Positions 47,164-56,121 of a stretch of 64,000 bases of DNA are shown piece by piece. The notes below the pieces were generated by a model. That model did not search any database. It saw only the letters and a program-made list of their open reading frames with translations, and was not told the DNA's origin. Every line of letters begins with the position of its first letter. Within the stretch, counting starts at the first letter, position 1. Location: contig NZ_CP067976.1 of NCBI RefSeq assembly GCF_018141665.1, positions 1-64,000 of the forward strand, given 5' to 3'. A program made the translations under genes and the position numbers. This DNA is from Wolbachia endosymbiont of Spodoptera picta. GTDB taxonomy: Bacteria; Pseudomonadota; Alphaproteobacteria; Rickettsiales; Anaplasmataceae.

Positions 47164-47397
47164 TTAACCATCACGACATTTATGACCTTCGGGCCGCACA
47201 GCAATTAATTTATCTAATTCCTCAGAAAGATTTTTTACCCTTTCCTCAAGTACTAACACTTTTTCCATTAAACCATATTCAATGAGTTTATCGTGAAATT
47301 GTACCCTTGAGTCTAGCTTGGATAACCACCATATCAATGCTACGGTTTGGATTAATATGGTAATAATTACCGTAATTGGGATTTTTTGCTTTTTCAT
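47164..47397 (-). CDS. Small membrane/coiled-coil protein, possible lysis accessory (spanin or holin-like)
   Basis: A 77-residue protein: a single N-terminal transmembrane helix (about 8-26), then a coiled-coil (FHDKLIEYGLMEKVLVLEER, NLSEELDKL) and a short tail with one Cys (HKCRDG). An inner-membrane anchor plus coiled coil is the plan of inner-membrane spanins and of some hypothetical WO proteins next to the tail and lysis modules. The function is a guess from architecture and position after the tail genes. The gene looks complete. Confidence 0.55.
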   Translation of the reverse strand: MKKQKIPITVIITILIQTVALIWWLSKLDSRVQFHDKLIEYGLMEKVLVLEERVKNLSEELDKLIAVRPEGHKCRDG

Positions 47398-47464
47398 GTG
47401 AAAATATTAACTTGTTATGGATAGTTTTAGAAATTTATGTATAGATTATAGAAAACTTACAGCT

Positions 47465-47983
47465 TTAGTGATTACTTTTTGTTGATTCGTATTGATCCTC
47501 TGCTTTAGCAAGTAGCTTTATGATTTCTCTATATGTTTTGCCTTTGTTTTTATCATATCGCAATTCCACTACAGCCATATCTCTTGGTCTTCTTCCATCT
47601 CGATCTGTAGCTATAGGATTTGATCCTTTATCTAATAAGAATTTGACAATTTCTAAATGTCCATTATCTGCAGCATAATGTAGTGCTGTTCGCTTAAATT
47701 TATTGGCAGTATTTATATCAACATCCTTTTCTACTAAAAATTTTATAATTTCTAAACATCCTTTTTCTGCAGCATAATGCAATGCTTTTTCGCCAATATT
47801 TACATTATTTTGTATCAAGAGCTCGATATTTTCTAGGTCACAAGTTTCAGATGCAATCTCTAATTTAGTAATGCTATCTTTATATCTCTTTTCAGATAAG
47901 GAAATACATACGATTACAATACATACTGCTAGTGCTGTTAATAAAATTAGTCTATTTTTATATATGATCGAATTTATGTTCAT
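47465..47983 (-). CDS. Ankyrin-repeat protein with N-terminal membrane anchor
   Basis: A 172-residue protein. Residues about 10-28 form a hydrophobic anchor. Ankyrin repeats follow from about 42 to 140: EIASETCDLENIELLIQ, then KALHYAAEKGCLEIIKFLV, then TALHYAADNGHLEIVKFLLD. The C-terminal tail (PRDMAVVELRYDKNKGKT) is charged. Ankyrin units bind proteins, often host ones in Wolbachia, but the membrane anchor suggests display or anchoring at the envelope. The decayed copy at 19831-20348 has the same plan. It sits directly downstream of the phage tail gene D, a place where WO prophages commonly carry ankyrin genes. Confidence 0.85.
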   Translation of the reverse strand: MNINSIIYKNRLILLTALAVCIVIVCISLSEKRYKDSITKLEIASETCDLENIELLIQNNVNIGEKALHYAAEKGCLEIIKFLVEKDVDINTANKFKRTALHYAADNGHLEIVKFLLDKGSNPIATDRDGRRPRDMAVVELRYDKNKGKTYREIIKLLAKAEDQYESTKSNH

Positions 47984-48031
47984 GTATTATATATTTATTT
48001 GGAATTAAATGACCATTTGCTTAAGTTTCAC

Positions 48032-48997
48032 TTAAACAGCTTTGCTCACTGTTGCCTCTACTATAGTTTGATATCCTCTATTATTCAGAATATGTTCTGC
48101 CTTGCTAATTACCCATTCACCTTCAATTTCCTGACAAAATCCTGAAAGGCTGATCTTAGCTTCTGCAAATAACTCTGGATTACCAGGAACAGTTACATTT
48201 AAATTTGATGTACTACGTTTTAGTTGTTTTAACTTAGCTGCTGCTGCACTAATTGCTGATTCTGCGGTAGAGTAAAGCGTTTGCAGGGTATAACTTGGAC
48301 CCTCATTTCCCACTTTCTCTTCTATAGTTTCTCCCTTTTCATAACTGTGCCATTTTGCAATAACAGATCCATATTTGTTACGCACATTAAAATTTACCTC
48401 CCAATTTATAATATCTTTAGGTGTTAATACTGTTGTACCTAACATCTTTCCAGTCGCTGATCTTGCTTCTCCCTTTGGAATAAAAATTATATATCCTCCT
48501 GCTGGTTTTACTAGTGCATCATATTTTTTGCCTAATCCTTCCAAAAAACTCATGTCGCTTTCATCTGCTTGAATGGTATGTGGTATAAATATATTTTCAA
48601 ATCTTTCAGCGACTTTACCTTCATACCCATGTTCTTGTGCTATTTCTTTAATCAAATCTCCCAAGGTAATGTCTTTCCATTCCTTTGATTTTCTTTCCTT
48701 TAATGATCCTCTTAAACTTGCAGCGTCACATTTTATTCTTAAAGTTTGTGGTGGACTTTGTATTGTAATTTGATTTGCCTTATATACCCCCATAGGTAAT
48801 AAACCTGTTTCTTTATATCCTAGAAAAACCTGTAAATTACCCTTAAGTTCTAAAGCGCTAGAGCCATAATTAATACATATCTCAGCTTCGTCACTTGTAG
48901 TACCTGATCCATCAGTGACACGTAGTAATATTAAACTCTTTTTTAAAACCTCTGTTACTGGGTTATTTTTTGCTACTATATCAAAATCTGGTGTCAT
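48032..48997 (-). CDS. D: Phage late control protein D (tail hub, gpD-like)
   Basis: A 321-residue homologue of the P2 gpD family, which forms the tail hub beneath the baseplate. It is typical in its DGSGTTSDEAEICINYG-type start, the TIQADESDMSFLEGLGKKYD block, and the C-terminal WVISKAEHILN segment (P2-like WxVxxxxHxL pattern). Its start overlaps the stop of tail gene X by four bases, the usual P2-like order X-D. It looks intact. Confidence 0.88.
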   Translation of the reverse strand: MTPDFDIVAKNNPVTEVLKKSLILLRVTDGSGTTSDEAEICINYGSSALELKGNLQVFLGYKETGLLPMGVYKANQITIQSPPQTLRIKCDAASLRGSLKERKSKEWKDITLGDLIKEIAQEHGYEGKVAERFENIFIPHTIQADESDMSFLEGLGKKYDALVKPAGGYIIFIPKGEARSATGKMLGTTVLTPKDIINWEVNFNVRNKYGSVIAKWHSYEKGETIEEKVGNEGPSYTLQTLYSTAESAISAAAAKLKQLKRSTSNLNVTVPGNPELFAEAKISLSGFCQEIEGEWVISKAEHILNNRGYQTIVEATVSKAV

Positions 48998-49203
48998 TCA
49001 TCTAAAATATTTATAACAGATTCTTTCAGTATTTTTTGAATTTTAGGAAGCTTAATTCTTAATCCAGCGGGCAAAAAACTTCCATGTTCTGAAAGGCCTG
49101 GATTTTCAAGCAATACTTCCTCCACTGCTCCACTACTGTATCCATAATGTTTCCAGCAAATGTAATCCAACATTTCGTTTTCTTTCGTGTAATAATAAAT
49201 CAC
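48994..49203 (-). CDS. X: Phage tail protein X (LysM-like)
   Basis: A 69-residue protein with the gpX/LysM-like pattern: ENEMLDYICWKHYGYSSGAV, then VLLENPGLSEHGSFLPAGL. P2 gpX is a small tail protein of the hub region. It overlaps both gene U and gene D by four bases. Confidence 0.85.
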   Translation of the reverse strand: MIYYYTKENEMLDYICWKHYGYSSGAVEEVLLENPGLSEHGSFLPAGLRIKLPKIQKILKESVINILDE

Positions 49204-49550
49204 TTACTGTAACTTTTTAACTTCAAAATAAACTCAACTTTTCTCGGTTTTCCATCAGGAAAAAATAATATCTGTTTTTCTTCTACATTAGTAATGACAA
49301 AATTCCCAAGTACATTTCCTGAATTATCAACCAGAACGTGTGGTTCTTTAGTATCACGTATATTTTTTAGCTGTTCTAAGCCATTACTCTGATAACGTGA
49401 ATAAATCACTCCTGTTAAATCAATACATTCAATTCCTGAACCAATGTTTTGTAGCGACGTTTTTTCAATACATTCAATTGTATACCACCTTTTTTCTTTA
49501 CTGTATCTTAGGCTTATTGGTTCAAGCTTACATTTTCCAAGCAACATCAA
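49200..49550 (-). CDS. U: Phage tail protein U (gpU-like)
   Basis: A 116-residue protein placed between the tape measure gene and X as in P2, overlapping each by four bases. The C-terminal half with GNVLGNFVITNVEEKQ and KVEFILKLKSY is like gpU proteins that complete the tail. Complete. Confidence 0.82.
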   Translation of the reverse strand: MMLLGKCKLEPISLRYSKEKRWYTIECIEKTSLQNIGSGIECIDLTGVIYSRYQSNGLEQLKNIRDTKEPHVLVDNSGNVLGNFVITNVEEKQILFFPDGKPRKVEFILKLKSYSK

Positions 49551-51838
49551 TGTAACTCTTCAACTATATCAAAAAGTGCCCCACGTGCTTGTTCTCTAAA
49601 TCGTTCTATTACTGCATCAGCAACGCTGCGGACATCTTCAGACTTAATGTTGATATTAAACGTTTGATAGAATGCTTGGTTATATACTTTAGATTCCCTA
49701 TTTTCATATCTACTTTTCTTGAATGCTTTCTCAATTTCTTCTTGTTCTATAGCTCTTTTTTCTTCTATAACACCTTTAACTTTAAAACTCTCAAAATTGC
49801 CTTTACTATTTTCTGAAAATTGTTTAATAGCACTATTACTTGTCAATGGGTTTCCGTTACTGAAAATGCTATTTTTAGAAAGCTTATTAACAAAATTTCC
49901 ATTATTTTCAAATTTTCTAATCGGGTTATTCTCAGCAAATATGCTACTAACTGTATTTCCCATCCATGAAAAAGCTTTTCCTATAGGTTCAATGAGTGAT
50001 TTCCAAAAGCTAGAGAAAAAGTCTTTCACTTTTTGCCAGTTAGTTAGAACATAAGCTGCACCAGCAACAAGACTCGCTATTAAAAGTCCGATTGGGTTAG
50101 TCATTACAGCGAGTGTTATTGCTCTTAGCCCTGTTATTACTGCAGGGAAAACTATAGCTGATAAAAATGAAAATGTTGCCAATATCGTTGCTTTAAGACC
50201 ACAAATTGTACTTCCTAATAAAGTAATTCCATAGCCTACTCCCACTACTAAGACTTTCAAACTTATCAAAGCTGCTAAAGTACTCATGATTACTGTAGTT
50301 AAAGTTGGATATTTTTCTGCAAAAGAAGCTATACGCTCTGTTATTGCTTTCAAACTTCCAGCTACATAATTTAAAGTAGGCAACATCACTGACCCTAGAT
50401 TCATGCCAGCTTCAAATACTGCATTTTTAAGTAATTGTAATTTATTAGCTGTAGTGTTTGCCCGATTTTCAAATTCTTTCTGCATTGAGGAGCGGTACTT
50501 TCCTTTATCAGCTACCTGTTCAATAGCTTTCTTATAAATGTCTAAGCTTCCTACTAAAAGAGCAATGTCATCTTGAAACCCAGCGCCAAATAGATTCATA
50601 AGAATACCGGCACGCTCTTGATCGTCTATTCTTTTTAAAGTTTCAAGGAATTGTAATATTGCCTCTTGAGGATTTTTTTTAATGGTTTGTTCGAGCTCTT
50701 CTATACTTGTTCCCATCTCATCTAATGCATCGTGAAATTCAGGACTTTGCTCTCTTGCAGTCTGTAGTTTACTAAGAAAGTTATTTATAGCAGTTGCTGC
50801 TTTTTCAGGTTGTTTACCTAAACTTATGAACGTACTTGCTAAGCTACTTGCTTGATCAACTTCTAAACCAAACTGTTTAGCATTACCACCAATTCTATTT
50901 AATGTAAGAACCACTTCTTGTGCTTTAGCAGCGGTATTGTCTGAGAGATGGTTTATTATGTTACCTACATTTTCCATACCATCAACTTTAATTCCATAGA
51001 CGTTGGATATTTTTGCAATAGCATTACCAGCTTCTTCTGCCGACATATCAAACGCTGTGGTCATTTTGGCAACTACTGTTGTAAACTTAATAAGATCATT
51101 TTTGTCAATACCAAGCTGACCACCACTTGCAGCTATTTGTGCTAATTCTGCAGCTGACAAGGGTATCTCCCGAGATAATTTCTTTAACTCTTTAGCAAAC
51201 TTTAATGCTTCATCTTTAGTGTCATTTTGCACAAATTTTACTACTTTCTTTACATCAGCCATAGCCGATTCAAAATCAACAGCAACTTTAATTGGCGCTG
51301 CAAGCGTTAGCCCTAGCCCAATAGTCTCTATAATTTGTGACTTAAAATGTGCTTTGCTTGCTAAAAAACTTTGGTGACTACGTATTGCAGACCCAAGCTT
51401 ACCATACTTACCTTTTAGCACTTCAATAGAAGAACCAAGTTTATATTGATCACTTACTAATGACTTAATATTTCTTCCACTTTTTCTTACTTCTTCATTA
51501 AATGAATGCAAAGCATCTCTCTTTTTCAAATATGCTTCTTTTGCTTTTATTGCGGAGGTTTTGGCCTTGTCAAATTCTGCTTTTAAGGTTTTGCTCGGTT
51601 TCTCTATTGCCTTCATTTGTTTAGCTAAAGATTTTACTTGATCTTCAAAGCCCTTCCACGACCTCCTGCTAGTCAAAACATCATGACCCAACTGCTTAAA
51701 TTTTGATACTGATTTTAAAGATGAGTCAAGCTTCCTTATGTTCTCACCAAGATAAGTAAGTTGATTACTACTGCCCTTTATTACAGTATTAAAACTGCCA
51801 TCTAAAACAGCTCCGATTTTTATAGATAACGTTGACAT
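49547..51838 (-). CDS. T: Phage tail tape measure protein
   Basis: A 763-residue protein that sets tail length and passes DNA through the tube. The N-terminal 160 residues are coiled-coil helices; then the conserved tape-measure core (VDFESAMADVKKVVKFV, PLSAAELAQIAASGGQLGID, AISNVYGIKVDGMENVGN); then hydrophobic segments at about 535-615 with a Trp-rich end. The length is moderate for a WO tail. It overlaps the E' frame upstream by 19 bases. Confidence 0.88.
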   Translation of the reverse strand: MSTLSIKIGAVLDGSFNTVIKGSSNQLTYLGENIRKLDSSLKSVSKFKQLGHDVLTSRRSWKGFEDQVKSLAKQMKAIEKPSKTLKAEFDKAKTSAIKAKEAYLKKRDALHSFNEEVRKSGRNIKSLVSDQYKLGSSIEVLKGKYGKLGSAIRSHQSFLASKAHFKSQIIETIGLGLTLAAPIKVAVDFESAMADVKKVVKFVQNDTKDEALKFAKELKKLSREIPLSAAELAQIAASGGQLGIDKNDLIKFTTVVAKMTTAFDMSAEEAGNAIAKISNVYGIKVDGMENVGNIINHLSDNTAAKAQEVVLTLNRIGGNAKQFGLEVDQASSLASTFISLGKQPEKAATAINNFLSKLQTAREQSPEFHDALDEMGTSIEELEQTIKKNPQEAILQFLETLKRIDDQERAGILMNLFGAGFQDDIALLVGSLDIYKKAIEQVADKGKYRSSMQKEFENRANTTANKLQLLKNAVFEAGMNLGSVMLPTLNYVAGSLKAITERIASFAEKYPTLTTVIMSTLAALISLKVLVVGVGYGITLLGSTICGLKATILATFSFLSAIVFPAVITGLRAITLAVMTNPIGLLIASLVAGAAYVLTNWQKVKDFFSSFWKSLIEPIGKAFSWMGNTVSSIFAENNPIRKFENNGNFVNKLSKNSIFSNGNPLTSNSAIKQFSENSKGNFESFKVKGVIEEKRAIEQEEIEKAFKKSRYENRESKVYNQAFYQTFNINIKSEDVRSVADAVIERFREQARGALFDIVEELH

Positions 51839-52205
51839 TTAAGCTCCCTTGCTAATTTGCTCCATGAAATAAATTCACTAATCTCCATATCAAGAATGTG
51901 CTCAACTCCACCACCTATGATAGAGCCAAGCACTAGTATTTCTAATCTCAAGTTTTTTGGATAATTGGTGAAAAAAAATCCTTTAATACTTCTTGCACTT
52001 TTACATAATCAGCAATATCCAACTCTTCAATTGCTTCTTTTGCAACTGATGTTAGATTGGCAGTCAAAGTTACTTCCTTACTCAGATCACTACCATTAAG
52101 TCTCTCAATAGCTAGATAATCTCTAACTTTTGGACGTCTAATGGTAAGCTCTGATACAGAAATACCATCAACTGTTATTGGATTATCAAGTTTTACTGTT
52201 GTCAT
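51820..52205 (-). CDS. E: Tail assembly chaperone E, with a candidate -1 frameshift extension E'
   Basis: The zero-frame product (52205-51948, 85 residues) is a gpE-like chaperone (TVDGISVSELTIRRPKVRDY). At 51953-51958 the minus strand has an A6 run just before the stop. A -1 shift there enters a frame encoding about 40 further residues (EILVLGSIIGGGVEHILDME, then EFISWSKLARELK) that ends at 51820, inside the start of the tape measure gene. The E/E' arrangement with this overlap is the rule in P2-like phages. The shift is inferred, not shown. Confidence 0.7.
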
Positions 52206-52251
52206 ACTTTCTCCTAAAAAATAAAATTTTAAAATCTTTTTAAAACTAAAC

Positions 52252-52758
52252 CTAAATACCTAAAACCGTTTGCAGCAAGGCCATTTGATCAACGCCATTT
52301 ATCTTTCTAATCATATTTTCAGCATCGATCTCTATCAGTTCATTACCACCTATCGTAAGTTTATAATAATGGGCAGCTACAGTGCATTTAAGAGTGGCTT
52401 TTTCAGCAGGTTTCCAGCTACCAAAATCAAATTCTTTAAAAATGCCTCTTAAATTGATTATTACTGCTTCAATATCATTACTTCCACTACCTTGCATTCC
52501 ACCACGGAGCGTCAAAGCTACTGAATTTCCATTTATCAACCCAAATAGCCGAAAGAGTTCTGTATCGTATTCAGAAAAAGTGAAATCTGCTTCAAGCTTT
52601 TCCATGCCCATATCAATATTTATTGGAATATCCATACCACCAGCTCTGTACTCTTCGGTTTTTATGGTAAGCTTCGGCAAGGTTATTTCATCTATTTTTC
52701 CTGCATAACCCCGGCCATCAACAAATACGTTAAAATTTCTCAGTATTTTCGGTAACAC
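52252..52758 (-). CDS. FII: Phage major tail tube protein (FII-like)
   Basis: A 168-residue protein that polymerises into the inner tube of the contractile tail. Typical start LPKILRNFNVFVDGRGYAGK and a middle PINIDMGMEKLEADF, matching the P2 FII family. It follows the sheath gene by 11 bases, the usual order. Confidence 0.9.
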   Translation of the reverse strand: MLPKILRNFNVFVDGRGYAGKIDEITLPKLTIKTEEYRAGGMDIPINIDMGMEKLEADFTFSEYDTELFRLFGLINGNSVALTLRGGMQGSGSNDIEAVIINLRGIFKEFDFGSWKPAEKATLKCTVAAHYYKLTIGGNELIEIDAENMIRKINGVDQMALLQTVLGI

Positions 52759-52769
52759 TTTGCTTTCTC

Positions 52770-53954
52770 CTAACTTATTACACTATTATTTACGAGATGA
52801 GATTTGAATGTTATTTGCTCAGCCGGATATGGTAGTGTAAATTCGAAATCAAAATATACTTTCCCGCTTGCAATATTTGTTGGTGTATTGAGCTCTGGAG
52901 TTGCATAACATTTTCCGCTAATAATCGCTCCTTGTACTTTTAAATTGGCCAAATAAGAATTCACCCCCTCAATCACATCATCTATATAAGTTTTGGTGAT
53001 ATTGCGATCAACTGCCCATAAATGAGCTCGAAGTAGACTATCATTGATTAAATCTGCAGTCCTTCTCACTGACAGAAAAGCCCATTTTGAGTCATTTGAA
53101 CATGTTCTATTTCCCCAAAGCCTATAGCCGTTTTGATGAATTATCGTTGTTACTTCATTTTCATTTAAGTGGTTTGCTCTACAATTTGTATTACCGAGCG
53201 TAAAATCAATAGGCCTGCTTGTTCCAACAATACCATTTATCTCTTTATTTGAAGGTGAATGCCAAAATCCTTGTTCGCTATCTACTTTCGCTATTAAACC
53301 AGCTACAAATGGACTCGATGGCAAGATTTCTTCTTTTCCTTCAATAAATACCTTAACCCATGGATCAACTACGTAAATTCTTGAGCTGCCTACGCTTTTT
53401 CTCCACTTTATTGCTTCTTCATCATTGGTATTTGGTCCATCTGCTACTATTATGCTTCTCAGCTTTTCTGCTATAGAAATTAATGCACCAACCACTGGAT
53501 TTTTGCCATCTTCTGGGAGTTGGTGAGTAAATTGAGGTGCAATTAGTATTCTAGGTAGCACATGAACTATACTTTCACTGCTGAGAAATGCCTCAATTCC
53601 CTGATATTCTCCGGTTTCTTTATCAACTCCTCCAATTATATTTTGAATAGTTTCACTTTCTTTGAGCTTTGGATCGCTGTTTTCACTTTCTTTAACTCGA
53701 ATAACTACTACTGTTGCACCAACTTGTGTAAAGATAGAGCTTACTGCTTGTGGAAGCGTACCTGTTTTACCAAGCTTCGCAGCCTCTTTTAAGCTTCCTG
53801 CAATTAACACTGGCTTATTCAGTGGAAATTTTTGCTCATCAGCTTCAGGTGCAGTACCAATTACTCCAATTAACGATGATTTAGCTGTTCGTACTGTCCT
53901 CGCTCCTGAGGTAACCTCGATAACATTTACTCCATGTAGAAACTGTTCTGTCAT
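52770..53954 (-). CDS. FI: Phage tail sheath protein (FI-like)
   Basis: A 394-residue contractile sheath protein. N-terminal FLHGVNVIEVTSGARTVRTA, a middle DGPNTNDEEAIKWRKSVGSS and the C-terminal conserved GYRLWGNRTCSNDSKWAFLS and RTADLINDSLLRAHLWAVDR blocks are typical of the P2/WO family. The length is normal. Its start lies 73 bases inside the end of the upstream gene, a notably long overlap. Confidence 0.93.
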   Translation of the reverse strand: MTEQFLHGVNVIEVTSGARTVRTAKSSLIGVIGTAPEADEQKFPLNKPVLIAGSLKEAAKLGKTGTLPQAVSSIFTQVGATVVVIRVKESENSDPKLKESETIQNIIGGVDKETGEYQGIEAFLSSESIVHVLPRILIAPQFTHQLPEDGKNPVVGALISIAEKLRSIIVADGPNTNDEEAIKWRKSVGSSRIYVVDPWVKVFIEGKEEILPSSPFVAGLIAKVDSEQGFWHSPSNKEINGIVGTSRPIDFTLGNTNCRANHLNENEVTTIIHQNGYRLWGNRTCSNDSKWAFLSVRRTADLINDSLLRAHLWAVDRNITKTYIDDVIEGVNSYLANLKVQGAIISGKCYATPELNTPTNIASGKVYFDFEFTLPYPAEQITFKSHLVNNSVIS

Positions 53955-54498
53955 TTCTTTGCATTTTTTGTTTAAAGTCGTTTAGTAAGTCTTCTAGCTC
54001 TCTTTCACTTTTGGCTTCTTCAATTTTCTTTTTGCCTATATCTTCCAATTCTTCACATTTAATTATTGCTTTTTTCGCTCTTTTTGCTTTTTCCTGAATT
54101 ATTCTTGCCATTTCGATAACTGTAATACCACGGACTTTTGCTAAAGGTTCTATAATTTCTTTATCCTTTTCATCCTGGTCTGCTAGAATGCTTTTTGCTG
54201 CTTTTTCTTGTATTTGATACGATTTAGCTTTTTGGTGAGAATTTCCAGCGTATTCGTTAGTATAGTTATTAAAATAAAAACGCACACTATCAAGTGCAGA
54301 AAGTTTCGCATTTTGTAGTAACTCCAATTCAATATCTTCTTGATTTCGCTGAGCAATTTCTCCTCCTTCTGTTAAACAATAGCTTTTTTGCCAATCAAAA
54401 TCTTCTGGTGCTTCATACCAATCATTTTCAGTTGGCTTGCTTTCAAGTGTTGTTGTTTCTACTTGTTTATCATTTTCAAATCTAATGTAGATAGACAT
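53881..54498 (-). CDS. Probable tail-fibre assembly-type protein
   Basis: A 205-residue protein. The N-terminal region (ENDWYEAPEDFDWQKSYCLT) resembles tail-fibre assembly chaperones. The rest is charged coiled coil rich in Lys and Glu (about 70-180). It lies directly between the fibre gene and the sheath gene, where a fibre chaperone is expected. The last 25 residues overlap the sheath start in another frame and could be non-native. Confidence 0.55.
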   Translation of the reverse strand: MSIYIRFENDKQVETTTLESKPTENDWYEAPEDFDWQKSYCLTEGGEIAQRNQEDIELELLQNAKLSALDSVRFYFNNYTNEYAGNSHQKAKSYQIQEKAAKSILADQDEKDKEIIEPLAKVRGITVIEMARIIQEKAKRAKKAIIKCEELEDIGKKKIEEAKSERELEDLLNDFKQKMQRNDRTVSTWSKCYRGYLRSEDSTNS

Positions 54499-54504
54499 TG
54501 TTTG

Positions 54505-55932
54505 TTACCTCCAAATCTCATACGTGTTAGATAATACTGGACATTGCCAAGCTTTTAGCGTTCTCTCCACATCTACTTCAAGTCCTGTAGTTAGAACATT
54601 GCTACGTATGTTATAAATCCCCCACTGAATAAATTGACCATAGTTGTGTACATAATTTGATGCAAGCATACCTTGACTAACTTGTGTTCTGGAATACAGA
54701 TAAGATGATGTGTAAAGTAATATTGCAACTGTTTTTCCTGCTGGAATCTCCACATTACCAGATCCGGCTAACTTGCTATCAGAACTCGTGTATTGGTAAA
54801 CATTTTTCCATACTATTTTTGAAATACTTGATTTATTAGAATTAGTGTTATCAGGAGTTCCCACAAATAATCCTGCTCCCCCATATTCCGTACTCGAATA
54901 CGATGATCCAACAAATTCCATTGTCTTATTTATGTTCACATTGGTTGTATTTTTTACAAATACTACTCCAAGTGCAGCATACGGGTAATAGTATATCTCA
55001 TCATAACTACCCGAAAAACTTTTTGTGCATAACTCTCCGTAAATAAATGTTCCTTTACTTCCCTCTATAAAACTTAGTTGTCTTGGCCGATAAAAACTAA
55101 CGTAATCTGTATTGTACGTATGGCTACCTGCTAGTAGTTGTAACATATAGTCAGTTTTTGTTATATCACTACTCCACTTTCCAAGCTCTGTCGTAAAAGT
55201 TCCGTGGCCAAAATAATTATTTTTTCTGCCAAGTACACCAAATAAGAAAGGTAATGACCCTGGTTCAACCATGTTGCGCTTTCTTATTTCATTTATAAGA
55301 GACGCTTTTAACTGTTCATCCCGAGTTTTTACCTCATTCAGGATGTTTTTAATTCGAGTTTCTATTTCCCTAATAATTGATGAGCCACTTGGCACATCAT
55401 TAACAGTACGGAAGTTATTCACTAAACCTTTAAGACCATCTTTATGACTGTTACTAATGCTATTTATTGCTGCAATATTGGCATTCTTTCTCGTATCAAG
55501 TAGCGATAAATTTGTTGTTCCTTTTTCATCAATTCTCTTTAATAACTGCTTCTCTGATTCAGAGATCACTGCTAAAGAACTAGCTTTTTTATTATCCAGA
55601 TCAGTTAAGTGTTTTTTTGCACTATCAAGAAGTTCTTTTAGCTTACCATCTGTCATCTGTACAATTTCAGAAACTGCACTTTTGTCGATTATTGATTCCA
55701 ATGCTTTAGCAAGATATGCTAATTGATCTGGTGTACTGTTTTCTGCTAAATCCTTAAGCCTCTTTTGTAGTGCATCAATTATTTCTTTTACTTTAGTCAT
55801 TTGCGCAATATCAGAAATAGCTTTTTTATCTGCTATCAATTCCAGCGATTTTGCAAGATATGCCAGTTGATCAGGTGTGCTATTTGCTGCTAAATCCTTT
55901 ATCCTTTGGTATATTGCTTCTTTCATTTCCAA
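54505..55932 (-). CDS. Phage tail fibre protein with N-terminal coiled repeats
   Basis: A 475-residue protein. Residues 1-94 contain two tandem 48-residue units (the segment DLAxNSTPDQLAYLAK begins at 13 and 61), followed by a coiled region to about 230 and a C-terminal domain rich in Tyr, Gly and Ser, ending NTYEIWR. The helical shaft plus a beta-rich Tyr/Ser/Gly head is the plan of a receptor-binding fibre. The DNA repeat makes length variation by slippage possible. Specific binding is unknown. Confidence 0.65.
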   Translation of the reverse strand: MEMKEAIYQRIKDLAANSTPDQLAYLAKSLELIADKKAISDIAQMTKVKEIIDALQKRLKDLAENSTPDQLAYLAKALESIIDKSAVSEIVQMTDGKLKELLDSAKKHLTDLDNKKASSLAVISESEKQLLKRIDEKGTTNLSLLDTRKNANIAAINSISNSHKDGLKGLVNNFRTVNDVPSGSSIIREIETRIKNILNEVKTRDEQLKASLINEIRKRNMVEPGSLPFLFGVLGRKNNYFGHGTFTTELGKWSSDITKTDYMLQLLAGSHTYNTDYVSFYRPRQLSFIEGSKGTFIYGELCTKSFSGSYDEIYYYPYAALGVVFVKNTTNVNINKTMEFVGSSYSSTEYGGAGLFVGTPDNTNSNKSSISKIVWKNVYQYTSSDSKLAGSGNVEIPAGKTVAILLYTSSYLYSRTQVSQGMLASNYVHNYGQFIQWGIYNIRSNVLTTGLEVDVERTLKAWQCPVLSNTYEIWR

Positions 55933-56117
55933 AAATTTAAAAAAGTCTCAAAATTAAACCGCTCAAAATTACTCTTAAGTTGATTATGCTCATCTTCTCT
56001 TTCGGTAATATCTTCATCTATTTTCTTAATTGTGGTACGGATACGAACAACATCCTGCACAGCAATATTTTCTGGATGTGGTAGTGGATACCCTCTGCTT
56101 GTTTTATCATCTGACAT
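55923..56117 (-). CDS. Small tail-associated protein
   Basis: I start it at the ATG at 56117 (MSDDKTSRGYPLPHPENIAV), just after the preceding stop; an upstream in-frame Met at 56177 would overlap the previous gene. About 64 residues with the SRGYPLPHPEN motif and VVRIRTTIKKID, a short pattern that I associate with tail-fibre N-terminal regions of P2-like phages. It overlaps the fibre gene start by ten bases, so it may have split off from it. Confidence 0.55.
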   Translation of the reverse strand: MSDDKTSRGYPLPHPENIAVQDVVRIRTTIKKIDEDITEREDEHNQLKSNFERFNFETFLNFWK

Positions 56118-56121
56118 TCTG

